A program made the translations under genes and the position numbers. Below are positions 8,363 through 16,747 of a stretch of DNA of 45,968 nucleotides, piece by piece; positions within the stretch are counted from its first letter, which is position 1; every line of letters begins with the position of its first letter. Under the pieces are notes generated by a model. The model searched no databases. It was given only the letters and a program-made list of their open reading frames with translations, and was not told the DNA's origin. Origin of the DNA: JBLIRR01 sp049472395 (lineage in GTDB: Bacteria > SZUA-182 > DTGQ01 > JBLIRR01); NCBI GenBank assembly GCA_049472395.1, contig JBLIRR010000048.1, positions 1-45,968 of the forward strand, read 5' to 3'.

Positions 8363-9378
8363 TATAAATCCTCTGATTTAAGCTCCCTCGATGTTTCGGT
8401 CACATGTGGTATCAAAAGGTCAAGCATATCATCTTCCCTGATATGTAATTTCTTTTTAAGAAGCCCCTCACAGGCAGTGATCAGTGACAGTGCGTCAAGG
8501 CCATATTCTTTCATCAAATAACTACAACTTGCTCCGTGGGCAAAGGTATCCTGCAACCCGATCTTCACTAATCGCGTGCCGATCCCTTTTTCAGCGATAA
8601 CCTCGGCAAGAGCGCTCCCCAATCCACCTATCACCGTGTGATTTTCCATGGAAATGACGCCATAGCGGGCACGGCTGAGAGCATCAGGGATCTGAGGATC
8701 ATCAAAGGGCTTTAAAGTGGTAACATGCATATGCTGGATCGAGAGCCCTTGTTTTTCCAAAATGCGCATAGCCCGCAGCGCCTCGTGCGTGCAAATGCCC
8801 GAAGAAAACAAGGCAATGTCATTGCCCTCGCTTATTACCCGTGCTTTTCCCAATTGCATGGGGTCATTGAAGATGAAAGGGATATCCCCGCGGAGCATGC
8901 GGATATATACCGGCCCTTGCACCGCATAGGCAATATCAAGAACACTCTTTACATCCGCAGCATCGCCACATTCCAAAACAGTCATATTGGGCAAGGCCCG
9001 CATCAGGGCAATATCCTCGACTGCCTGATGGGTTGCGCCTCCAGGGCTTGTTATGCCCGGCAAGAATCCGAACATCTTAACCGGCAAGTTCGGATAGGCC
9101 ACTGACATTGCAATCTGATCATAGGCACGCCGATAGATAAATACGGCAAAGGTATGAACAAACGGGACAAATCCTTCCCTGCTTAATCCCCCGGCGACAC
9201 TTATCATATTCTGCTCGGCAATCCCCATTGAAAAGAAACGCTCCGGATAGGCATCCCTAAAAAGATCTATCTCTGTGGAACTGGTGAGGTCCGCTGAGAG
9301 AACGATCACGTTCTCTTTATCCTTTGCCCATGAAACGAGATTGTGGCCATGGACCTTAGAAAGCATTTTTACCGTCAT
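8362..9378 (-). CDS. tktB: Transketolase, C-terminal subunit
   Basis: This 338-residue protein holds the pyrimidine-binding (PYR) domain and C-terminal domain of transketolase. The motif FFSMGIAEQNMISVAGGL contains the conserved Glu that activates thiamine diphosphate, and GFLPGITSPGGATHQAVEDIALMR is the typical substrate loop. The C-terminal domain follows from about residue 190. It is the second half of a split transketolase, and the N-terminal subunit lies two bases upstream. Split transketolases occur in archaea and many bacteria, both for ordinary pentose-phosphate exchange and for special sugars. Translational coupling to a RuBisCO-like protein (one shared base) suggests a dedicated pathway rather than the general pentose cycle. 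The symbol describes the fold, not a proven substrate. Confidence 0.9.
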   Translation of the reverse strand: MTVKMLSKVHGHNLVSWAKDKENVIVLSADLTSSTEIDLFRDAYPERFFSMGIAEQNMISVAGGLSREGFVPFVHTFAVFIYRRAYDQIAMSVAYPNLPVKMFGFLPGITSPGGATHQAVEDIALMRALPNMTVLECGDAADVKSVLDIAYAVQGPVYIRMLRGDIPFIFNDPMQLGKARVISEGNDIALFSSGICTHEALRAMRILEKQGLSIQHMHVTTLKPFDDPQIPDALSRARYGVISMENHTVIGGLGSALAEVIAEKGIGTRLVKIGLQDTFAHGASCSYLMKEYGLDALSLITACEGLLKKKLHIREDDMLDLLIPHVTETSRELKSEDL

Positions 9379-9380
9379 TA

Positions 9381-10325
9381 TTATCCTTTCTTCATAGCGA
9401 TAAGCACTTTTTCAAATTTTTTTCGCTCAGTATCATCAGGGAAACGGATATAATGAAATTTAGGGGCTCTCTGCTTCAAGGGCTCAATACCCTGAAAGGG
9501 GCTGGTTTCACAGATAACAATAAGAGGACGGCCATCCGTTGGCAAGTCAGCCGGCCCGGCAAGTGCGCCGATATCATGACCGTCTACCCTGCATACCCTG
9601 CAGCCGAACGATTCAAATCTCTCGACAAGATTGCCGGTATTCATGACCTTCGATGTCTTCCCGTCGCACTGATAGCCATTGACGTCAATATATATTCCAA
9701 CGTTGTCAAGCGTATAAAAGCAGATTGTCTGAAGCGCTTCCCACACCTGTCCGGCTTGAAGCTCACCATCCGACATTAGCACCCATACCCTGCCTGATTC
9801 TTTATGAAGTTTGCGTGCCAGCGCAATACCGGTGGCCTGGCTTATCCCTTGACCGAGTGATCCCGTCATAATCTCCATGCCTGGGGAATGCTCGGCACCG
9901 ATCATCTCAACGATGCCACCATCCTTGTTGAACTCTGAAAGGCCCTCCTCAGCCATACGGCCGGTTTCTACAAGCGTGGCATATAACACGAGTGAATAAT
10001 GCGTGGGGGAAAGAAAAAACCGGTCAAAATGGGGGCCCTTGGGCCCATTAAAGTAATCTCCCCGGCGATAATCCGGATTATTTGCATTGGGAACGCCACA
10101 GAATTTTCCCGGCACAAGAGGCTCTTCCACAGAGCCGAGATTCATTACCTTTGTGTACAAAACAGCAAAAATCTCTGCGGAGGAACATGCCTGACTCAAA
10201 TAGCCGCCGTTATTTTTCAGCGTATACTCAAGTACACGCTGTCGTATCCCGAACGCAACCCGCCTTGCTTCTTTCTGCCAATTATCTGAGGAAGCTGGGT
10301 GCGTGCCTGCTGGGAGCTTATGCAT
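9381..10325 (-). CDS. tktA: Transketolase, N-terminal (thiamine diphosphate-binding) subunit
   Basis: This 314-residue protein is the PP domain of transketolase. SDGELQAGQVWEAL followed by DVNGYQCDG is the diphosphate/Mg2+ binding motif; the usual first Gly of GDG is Ser here. The segment GSLGQGISQATGIALARKL is also typical. It would pair with the adjacent C-terminal subunit to make an active alpha2beta2 enzyme. The start at 10325 is supported by AAAGGA about 8 bases upstream and by a strong promoter (10367-10395) giving a leader of about 35 nt. The operon order is tktA-tktB-RuBisCO-like protein. No kinase, isomerase or transporter gene accompanies it in the window. Confidence 0.9.
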   Translation of the reverse strand: MHKLPAGTHPASSDNWQKEARRVAFGIRQRVLEYTLKNNGGYLSQACSSAEIFAVLYTKVMNLGSVEEPLVPGKFCGVPNANNPDYRRGDYFNGPKGPHFDRFFLSPTHYSLVLYATLVETGRMAEEGLSEFNKDGGIVEMIGAEHSPGMEIMTGSLGQGISQATGIALARKLHKESGRVWVLMSDGELQAGQVWEALQTICFYTLDNVGIYIDVNGYQCDGKTSKVMNTGNLVERFESFGCRVCRVDGHDIGALAGPADLPTDGRPLIVICETSPFQGIEPLKQRAPKFHYIRFPDDTERKKFEKVLIAMKKG

Positions 10326-10366
10326 AATTTTCCTTTATCTTGCTTGTTTGATCTTAATAGCATCAT

Positions 10367-10395
10367 ATTATAGAGCCGAGAAAGACGTAAGTCAA
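10367..10395 (-). promoter_or_regulatory. Sigma-70-type promoter of the tktA-tktB-RLP operon
   Basis: On the minus strand TTGACT (10390-10395) and TATAAT (10367-10372) are separated by exactly 17 bases. The start would be near 10360, about 35 bases before the tktA ATG. It is one of the most consensus-like promoters in the window. Confidence 0.7.
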
Positions 10396-10410
10396 TGATG
10401 AACTGCCAGT

Positions 10411-10734
10411 TCACTTTTTCGTATGCTCCGGACACCATGCTCTGCCTCTTTCTTTATTATACTTTAATGCCACATGCGATACCGGACATACAGGTTCATC
10501 AGTAACTTCATCGAGAGATGAGGGGAAGTGTTCATTTCCCATTTTATATACCTCAATCTCTTTATTCAGCGCTTTTATTTTAATATCACACTCTACCGCC
10601 TTTGCTCTATCAACCCGTGCATCAGTTGTTTTTGAACCTTGTTTACCAGGATTTTTGCTCAGCGTGAGCGCCAGGATTGCAATGACTACCAAGGCGAAAA
10701 TAATGCTCACAAAACCCATCCCTGAATCGTCCAT
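10411..10734 (-). CDS. Prepilin-like (pseudopilin-like) small membrane protein
   Basis: With the start at 10734 the product is 107 residues. That ATG has a strong AAGGGGA Shine-Dalgarno sequence six bases upstream, whereas the longer frame from 10776 has none. The N-terminus MDDSGMG-FVSIIFALVVIAILALT looks like a short prepilin leader followed by one hydrophobic helix. A linker and helix (KIKALNKEIEVYKMGNEHFP) then lead into a small C-terminal domain with Cys-Pro and Cys-Pro-Glu-His motifs. The FPSSLDEV turn is typical of type II/IV pseudopilins. The usual Glu at mature position 5 is Ile, as in some minor pseudopilins. It could instead be a simple one-pass protein. It stands upstream of the tkt operon on the same strand, but that operon has its own promoter. 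Confidence 0.55.
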   Translation of the reverse strand: MDDSGMGFVSIIFALVVIAILALTLSKNPGKQGSKTTDARVDRAKAVECDIKIKALNKEIEVYKMGNEHFPSSLDEVTDEPVCPVSHVALKYNKERGRAWCPEHTKK

Positions 10735-10824
10735 GACGTGTCCCCTTCCCTTTTCAAAAATAAATAAAAAACTCATGTATATTCTTTATATCGGATTTTT
10801 TCCCAAATTATACGAGTATTTGTG

Positions 10825-10871
10825 CCGATAGTGTGAGTATCGGAGAAGTATAGAAAGAGAGTGGTTATAAT
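10825..10871 (+). promoter_or_regulatory. Inverted repeat plus -10 box upstream of the second hybrid kinase
   Basis: CCGATA-N7-TATCGG (10825-10843) is a perfect 6-bp inverted repeat. A TATAAT box lies at 10866-10871, with no recognisable -35 hexamer at the proper distance. The repeat centre is about 44 bases before the predicted start, the usual place for an activator site. The promoter reading is inference. Confidence 0.35.
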
Positions 10872-10888
10872 TTTTGGAAAAAATGTAA

Positions 10889-13800
10889 ATGAACCCATAC
10901 TTTATTGCTAATTTGCTTTGCTCGCTAATAATATTGTGTCTCGGCTTATTTGTATTGATCAAAAATAAGAATTCCCCTATTAATCTCACCTTTTTCCTTG
11001 AAAGTGCCTGTGCATCCTTATGGCTTTTTGGAGATGGCCTCATTTATCAGGCAAGTGATAAAAACCATGCGCTGCTGTGGGCAAAGATTGCATACGTGGG
11101 CATTATCTTGCTGCCTGTCTTCTTTCACCACTTTCTTGTATCCTTTCTGAAGCTTGAAGGTGAAAAGAAGACGCTCAAGATCAATTATACAGTCTCCTTA
11201 TTTTTCATAGGATTACTGGTAAGCAATAAATTATTCTCTGAATTGTATGAATTCTACTGGGGGTATTACGCCAAAGCTACCGCGTTTCATACCTTATTTT
11301 TAGTATTTTTTGCATTTGTGTGGATTAAATGCCTGCTTATTTTATTCTTCAGACGAAAATCGAAGAAAAAACCAATACAATATATTTTATTGGCATTTGC
11401 TATTCTGACAGCGGCTTTTCTCGATTTTCTGCCTGCTTATTTCATCGAAATTCATCCCTTAAGCTTTATGTTTATATTCACCTGGGGGATAATCATGGCA
11501 TACACGATTGTGAAACACGAACTCATGGATATCGAAGTGGCTATTACGCATGCCACGGTATTTGCGATCGTCTATGGTTTTACCTTCGGTCTCCCATTCT
11601 TCCTCTTCTCTTTTTTCTATGAACAGCTTGAGTCCCTTTATACAATCTATCCATTGGCAATTCCCATTAGCCTCATGAGCTATGCGGCGCTTGCCACCAT
11701 AAGCCCGCTTGTCTATATCAAATTGGAACGAAAAATCTATTACGTCTTTTTTGGGGATTATTCAAGCCAACTGCAGGTGCTCAGGGAAACAGGAAAAGCG
11801 ATTATTGAGAAAGGCTTTGAAAATGCCAAGGAATTGGCCGAATTAATCCCCCTTCATATCACGAGATTTTATGATAACACCATGAGGCAAAAGGTCAACC
11901 AAGCTCATTATTTACTGCGGGACAATGGGCATTTTATTTTATACCGGGGAAGAGCTGCCAATGAGAAAAGTGAGGATGATCTGACGATTGCACTGGACAA
12001 TCCGCTGGTAAAATGGTTCACAGAAACAAGGGATCTGTTAATTCAAAACCGAATTATAAAAAAAAGGAAGAACTGTATTCTTGAAAAAAATATGCTCGAT
12101 TGGGCGATAGAATATAGTTCCAGCAAGGATGCATTGCACGAATCACACCATGCCTTAATAAGTCTTAGGGAGGAGATGGATAAATTGGGCTGTTCGGTAA
12201 TGATGCCGAGCTATTATAAAAATGAATTACTGGGAATCTTGGCTCTCGGAGAGAAGAAGAAAGGATTCTACCGGCCTGAGGAACTGGACGCCTTCTATGC
12301 CCTTGCCGAGAATGTCGCAATGGTGTTTAAAGGTGCTCAGCTCACTTCCTCCGTCATAGAGGAAAAAAATATTAACAAGCTGGAACGGGCAAAAGCGCAG
12401 TTTTTTGCCAATGTTAGTCATGAACTTCGCACACCTCTCACGAATATCATTGTGCCTATTCAAAAAATCTTGGAAGAGGAGGGAAATTCGCTCACCCCTG
12501 ATAATAAAGAAGAAAAATTAGTCATGCTGAAAAATTCCTTTCAACTGTTAAAGCGAATTAATGAAATATTGGATATTTCAAAACTCGAATCGAACAAGAT
12601 GAGTATAAAGGTCAGCTTATGGGACATAAATATCATTCTGGAGGACCTCGTTGCATCTTCCGTCATGACAGCGCAACAAATAGGCATTGATTTGCGATTT
12701 ATCCCTGCACCAGCCCTTCCTATGATATATGTGGAGAGAGAGAAAATTGAAAAAGTCTTTTTAAATTTAATCAGTAATGCTTTAAAGTTTAGTCATTCCG
12801 GGGGAGTTGTGGAAATTACCACGAGGGACGGGGATAATTATATTGAAATATCTGTAAAAGATAATGGTATTGGAATTTCTCCGGAAGCCCTGCCTCATAT
12901 TTTTGATAGATTTCATCAAGTTGATGGTTCAAGTTCCAGAAAATATACGGGAACAGGTATTGGCCTTTCTCTTGTCAAGGAATTCCTGAATTTGCATAAT
13001 GGCGCTGTTAAGGTGCACAGTGAATTGAATAAAGGGACGACCTTTACCGTTACTTTATTAAAAGGGAATGCGCATTTCAATCCCGAAGATATTGAGGAAA
13101 CCCCTGAATATAAAACAAGCGATATATTCGGAGATGACCTCAGATTTCCCGATCTTATGGAAGGAAAAGAATATTCACGAAAAAAGAAAATAAAAAGTGA
13201 TCTCAATGATACAAAGAAAAAGAGCATCTTAGTGGTAGATGATAATAAAGATCTGGCAAGCAATATTGCCCAATGTTTAGAGCAGGAATATGAAGTTTTT
13301 GTAGAGTACGATGGAAAGAAGGCGCTTGAAAAATCGTTTAAACAACCCCTCGATCTTATTATTTCAGACGTCATGATGCCTGAGATGGATGGATACGAAT
13401 TGTGCGAAAAGATTAAAGGTGATGAGCGTACCCAGCATATTCCTTTCATTTTATTGACAGCCAAAGCTACTATTGATGATAAAATCTGTAGCTTGCGTCA
13501 TGGGGCTGATGAGTATCTGACCAAGCCATTTAAGATTAAGGAATTAAGAGCAGTGGTAGAATCCCTGGTCACAAATAGGGAACTCCAGGCACAATTAAAT
13601 AAAAGCAATCTTGAGCTTAAGAAAACCTTGCAGGAACTCAAGCAGACAGAGGCGGAAGTGATTCATGCCGAGAAAATGAAGTCACTCGGAGAGATGCTCG
13701 CAGGTTTTGCTCATGAGGTGAATAATCCTATTAATTATGCAAAAAATTGCATGTATGCCCTTAAAGAAAAAATCTTAGACGAATTCAATTATTCGGAGGG

Positions 13801-14389
13801 GAATCCGCAGCCTAACAGTGAAAAAGTAAAAAAGATTACGGACCTGATTGCCTTTGTGGAAGAGGGATTAGACAGGACCATTAATTTGGTTACCAGTCTC
13901 AATAATTTTTCAAAAAAAGATATCATTTCATTTCAAATGACGGATATTCATGAGGGTATCAATTCCACTATCGGTTTACTCAATAATGTGATTAATGATA
14001 TGATAACGCTTCATACAGAATTTGAGCTGGATGAAGAGGTAGAGTGTATTCCCGGATATATTAATCAGGTTATATTGAATATTGTCCGCAATGCTTCGCA
14101 GGCCATTGAAGATAAAGGGGATATATGGATTAAGACGTATAAGGAGAATAAGAACGCTATTATTTCAATTAAGGATAACGGCCCTGGGATACCGGAAGAG
14201 CATCTTGATAAAATATTCGATCCTTTTTTTACCACAAAAGATGCGGACATTGGGACAGGTCTGGGATTAAGTATCTGCTATAAAATAATAAAGGATCATC
14301 ATGGCGATATACTTGTGAATAATAGTGTGGGACAGGGGGCGGAGTTTATTATTAAATTTCCCCTTAGACAGGAAAACATAAAGACTTAA
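10889..14389 (+). CDS. Giant hybrid sensor kinase, paralogue (7TM-GAF-HisKA-HATPase-REC-HisKA-HATPase)
   Basis: This 1166-residue paralogue of the kinase at 3492 has the same domain order. The N-terminus has a 7TM sensor (about 1-295), then a GAF-like segment. The first core carries His511 (SHELRTPLTN) and boxes NLISNALKF, DNGIGI and GTGIGLS. The receiver carries Asp827 (SDVMMPEMDG) and Lys in LTKPF. The second core carries His942 (FAHEVNNP) and GTGLGLS. From the motif KHELMDIEV onward it aligns closely with the other kinase; before it the sensors are clearly different, so the two probably sense different signals. It lacks the Arg/Glu linker. An HD-GYP response regulator begins within three bases of its stop, making a kinase-to-c-di-GMP phosphodiesterase pathway likely. 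Confidence 0.9.
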   Translation: MNPYFIANLLCSLIILCLGLFVLIKNKNSPINLTFFLESACASLWLFGDGLIYQASDKNHALLWAKIAYVGIILLPVFFHHFLVSFLKLEGEKKTLKINYTVSLFFIGLLVSNKLFSELYEFYWGYYAKATAFHTLFLVFFAFVWIKCLLILFFRRKSKKKPIQYILLAFAILTAAFLDFLPAYFIEIHPLSFMFIFTWGIIMAYTIVKHELMDIEVAITHATVFAIVYGFTFGLPFFLFSFFYEQLESLYTIYPLAIPISLMSYAALATISPLVYIKLERKIYYVFFGDYSSQLQVLRETGKAIIEKGFENAKELAELIPLHITRFYDNTMRQKVNQAHYLLRDNGHFILYRGRAANEKSEDDLTIALDNPLVKWFTETRDLLIQNRIIKKRKNCILEKNMLDWAIEYSSSKDALHESHHALISLREEMDKLGCSVMMPSYYKNELLGILALGEKKKGFYRPEELDAFYALAENVAMVFKGAQLTSSVIEEKNINKLERAKAQFFANVSHELRTPLTNIIVPIQKILEEEGNSLTPDNKEEKLVMLKNSFQLLKRINEILDISKLESNKMSIKVSLWDINIILEDLVASSVMTAQQIGIDLRFIPAPALPMIYVEREKIEKVFLNLISNALKFSHSGGVVEITTRDGDNYIEISVKDNGIGISPEALPHIFDRFHQVDGSSSRKYTGTGIGLSLVKEFLNLHNGAVKVHSELNKGTTFTVTLLKGNAHFNPEDIEETPEYKTSDIFGDDLRFPDLMEGKEYSRKKKIKSDLNDTKKKSILVVDDNKDLASNIAQCLEQEYEVFVEYDGKKALEKSFKQPLDLIISDVMMPEMDGYELCEKIKGDERTQHIPFILLTAKATIDDKICSLRHGADEYLTKPFKIKELRAVVESLVTNRELQAQLNKSNLELKKTLQELKQTEAEVIHAEKMKSLGEMLAGFAHEVNNPINYAKNCMYALKEKILDEFNYSEGNPQPNSEKVKKITDLIAFVEEGLDRTINLVTSLNNFSKKDIISFQMTDIHEGINSTIGLLNNVINDMITLHTEFELDEEVECIPGYINQVILNIVRNASQAIEDKGDIWIKTYKENKNAIISIKDNGPGIPEEHLDKIFDPFFTTKDADIGTGLGLSICYKIIKDHHGDILVNNSVGQGAEFIIKFPLRQENIKT

Positions 14390-14391
14390 AT

Positions 14392-15411
14392 GTGGATTAC
14401 GAGATGGATATAAACTTTGATTATAAATTATTCCCCATTCTCTATATTGATGATGAAAAGGGGAATTTAATGGCCTTTGAGACTTGTTTTGAAAAGGATT
14501 TCAAAATCATAACCGCCTCTAGTGCGGAAGAGGGTCTAAAGTTGATCAATGAGAATCAATCTATCGCTGTCGTCGTGACGGACCAAAAATTGGGTAGTGG
14601 AAAGATGGAAGGCACAAAGCTGTGCGAGTTGCTCCAGCAAAATTATCCTTCAATTGTCAGAATCATTTTAACCGCGTATAAGGAATTCGACATTGCAGTC
14701 AATAGCATCAATTTAGGTAATATTTATAAATATATTTGCAAACCGTATGATCCTGACCTTGTGAAAATGGATTTGCAGCGGGCAATCGATTTGTATATCT
14801 TGCTCGATGAACGAAAAAAAATAACTCTTCAGATTATCAACTCCCTGATTAAGGCCCTTGAAGCAAAGGATAGATATACATCGGGACATTCGGAAGCCGT
14901 GACAAAATACGCAACATGGATTATTAAAAAGCTCATTGAAAAAAATTCTTATTCCACAATGCTCACGCCCGAATTTATTCAGGATATTGAAACCGCGGGA
15001 AGATTGCACGATATCGGCAAGATCGGGGTTGTGGAAAGTATATTAAATAAGCCAGGCAGATTGACACCAGAAGAGTATGAGGAAATAAAAAAACATCCTG
15101 TCACCGGTGCCAATATTCTGAGATTGGTAGATGATCTGCAAAAATATATCCCGTTAGTCCTCCATCATCACGAACGCTGGGATGGCAATGGGTATCCGGA
15201 CGGATTAAAAGGCGAAGATATCCCCCTTGGCTCAAGAATCCTGGCTGTTGCCGATACCTATGACGCGATGACATCTAGCCGCTCCTATCGGCGAGGATTT
15301 CCCGCTGAAAAAGCGGCACGGGAACTTATCGGCTGCAAAGGCACTCAATTTGATCCCTTAATAGTAGATGCGTTTATAGAAGTCTTGATGGATAAGGGAA
15401 TCATCAGCTAG
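14392..15411 (+). CDS. Response regulator with HD-GYP domain (RpfG-like c-di-GMP phosphodiesterase)
   Basis: The protein is 339 residues from a GTG at 14392. The paralogue at 15698 aligns better with an ATG start at 14404 (335 residues), and neither start has a strong ribosome site. The receiver domain occupies about 10-130 with phospho-acceptor Asp64 in VVTDQKLG and Lys in CKPYD. The HD-GYP domain follows, with GHSEAVTKYA, His206-Asp207 in LHDIGK, HHHERWDGNGYPDGLKG and ADTYDAMTS. All metal-site and GYP residues look intact, so an active cyclic-di-GMP hydrolase is expected. It starts directly after the hybrid kinase, its likely phosphodonor. Confidence 0.9.
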   Translation: MDYEMDINFDYKLFPILYIDDEKGNLMAFETCFEKDFKIITASSAEEGLKLINENQSIAVVVTDQKLGSGKMEGTKLCELLQQNYPSIVRIILTAYKEFDIAVNSINLGNIYKYICKPYDPDLVKMDLQRAIDLYILLDERKKITLQIINSLIKALEAKDRYTSGHSEAVTKYATWIIKKLIEKNSYSTMLTPEFIQDIETAGRLHDIGKIGVVESILNKPGRLTPEEYEEIKKHPVTGANILRLVDDLQKYIPLVLHHHERWDGNGYPDGLKGEDIPLGSRILAVADTYDAMTSSRSYRRGFPAEKAARELIGCKGTQFDPLIVDAFIEVLMDKGIIS

Positions 15412-15429
15412 CAACGCTTTATACAACGG

Positions 15430-15536
15430 TTAATTAAATTTATACCCAACACCTATCGAGAAAAAATGAGCGCTCATTTCCGCCATAAAATAATACATAA
15501 TCCTGCTCCCACACATACTCCCACTATCTTTTTCAT
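15430..15536 (-). pseudogene. Internally deleted outer-membrane beta-barrel gene (remnant)
   Basis: On the minus strand an AAGAGGAG ribosome site precedes ATG at 15536, which encodes a signal-peptide-like start (MKKIVGVCVGAGLCIILW) that stops after 20 codons. In another frame the DNA just downstream encodes MSAHFFSIGVGYKFN-stop. That is a typical final beta-strand of a porin-like protein, with alternating residues and an aromatic near the C-terminus. The simplest reading is that the middle of a small outer-membrane protein gene was lost, joining its start to its end out of frame. It is inference from about 107 bases. Confidence 0.5.
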
Positions 15537-15570
15537 CTTATTCTCCTCTTTCTTGATAACCTTTGGTTTT

Positions 15571-15602
15571 AACCTTGATAAGGTTTATCGGCATCTTATA
15601 TA
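15571..15602 (+). promoter_or_regulatory. Palindrome and possible promoter upstream of the second HD-GYP gene
   Basis: AACCTTGATAAGGTT (15571-15585) is a perfect 6-bp palindrome with a 3-base centre. It overlaps a TTGATA hexamer (15575-15580) that is 16 bases from TATATA (15597-15602). A related GATAACCTT lies just upstream at 15555. A repressor site over a -35 box is a plausible reading. Confidence 0.35.
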
Positions 15603-15697
15603 GTTTTTATAGAAAATATTGAAAAAAAATAAAAAAAAACCGACAAGAGTATTAAGAAAGTGAAACAGTGGATCGCATAACAAAGGATGAAGCATGA

Positions 15698-16717
15698 ATG
15701 ATTGAAAATAATATAAATTATAAATTATACCCTATTCTTTATATTGATGATGAGAAAGGCAATTTAATTGCCTTTGAAACCAGTTTTAGTGATGATTACA
15801 CCATTTTCGCTGCCTTAAGTGCTGAAGAGGGCCTTGAAATCATAAAAAATAATCCGTCAGTGGCAGTTGTTGTGACAGATCAGAAATTAGGAAAAGGCAA
15901 AATGGAAGGGACAGTGTTAAGCGCCTTGCTTAAGCGGGATTACCCGGACATTGTAAGAATAATTTTGACTGCCTATAAAGAATTTGACATTGCCTTTGAA
16001 AGTATTAATCGAGGGCACATATACAAATATATTTGCAAACCATGGGACCATGCACAAATCGACATGGATCTTAAAAGATCTATTCAATTATATATATCGA
16101 ACAAGGAACGAAAACAAACAACCCTTACTATTGTCGACTCCATGGTGAAAACCTTTGAGGCTAAAAATTATTACACCTCAGGGCATTCTGAAAAAGTCAC
16201 GAAGTATGCCATCTTAACATTAGAAAAAATCAAAGAAAAAGGCCTTAAAAAAGATATTCCTCCCCAGCTTTTTACACTTATTCAGGGGGCTGGGAGACTG
16301 CACGATCTCGGGAAAATTGCACTCCCTGACGAGATCATCAATAAGCCGGGGGACTTGACTAAGGAAGAATATGATGAGGTAAAGAAGCACCCTGTAATTG
16401 GCGCTAATATGCTTCAGCTCGTTGATGATCTTAGCCAATATGCCCCACTTGTCCGACACCATCATGAAAGATGGAACGGGACTGGTTATCCGGATGGGCT
16501 TAAAGGTGAAAATATTCCTTTAGGAGCACGAATCCTGGCTGTAGCAGATACCTATAGCGCTATTACCTCTGATCGTCCATACCGGCTCGCGGGCAGCCCT
16601 GATGATGCAGCTATAGAGATACTGAGATGTAAAAATACTCAATTTGACCCTGACGTAGTGGATGCGTTCATAGAGGTCTTAATGTTTAATAAGCTAATTT
16701 TACAAAGAATTAATTAA
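15698..16717 (+). CDS. Response regulator with HD-GYP domain, paralogue
   Basis: This 339-residue paralogue of the preceding regulator has the same ILYIDDEKGNL start. The receiver has Asp61 (VVTDQKLGKGK). The HD-GYP domain has GHSEKVTKYA, His202-Asp203 in LHDLGK, HHHERWNGTGYPDGLKG and ADTYSAITSDRPYR. The catalytic motifs are intact. The ATG at 15698 has AAAGGAT about nine bases upstream. It is separated from its paralogue by 286 bases carrying an unrelated remnant and its own possible promoter. It may therefore be expressed independently and report to a different kinase or modulate a different c-di-GMP pool. Confidence 0.9.
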   Translation: MIENNINYKLYPILYIDDEKGNLIAFETSFSDDYTIFAALSAEEGLEIIKNNPSVAVVVTDQKLGKGKMEGTVLSALLKRDYPDIVRIILTAYKEFDIAFESINRGHIYKYICKPWDHAQIDMDLKRSIQLYISNKERKQTTLTIVDSMVKTFEAKNYYTSGHSEKVTKYAILTLEKIKEKGLKKDIPPQLFTLIQGAGRLHDLGKIALPDEIINKPGDLTKEEYDEVKKHPVIGANMLQLVDDLSQYAPLVRHHHERWNGTGYPDGLKGENIPLGARILAVADTYSAITSDRPYRLAGSPDDAAIEILRCKNTQFDPDVVDAFIEVLMFNKLILQRIN

Positions 16718-16747
16718 TAGATAAAAAGGGATGAAGGAGAAGGTGTC

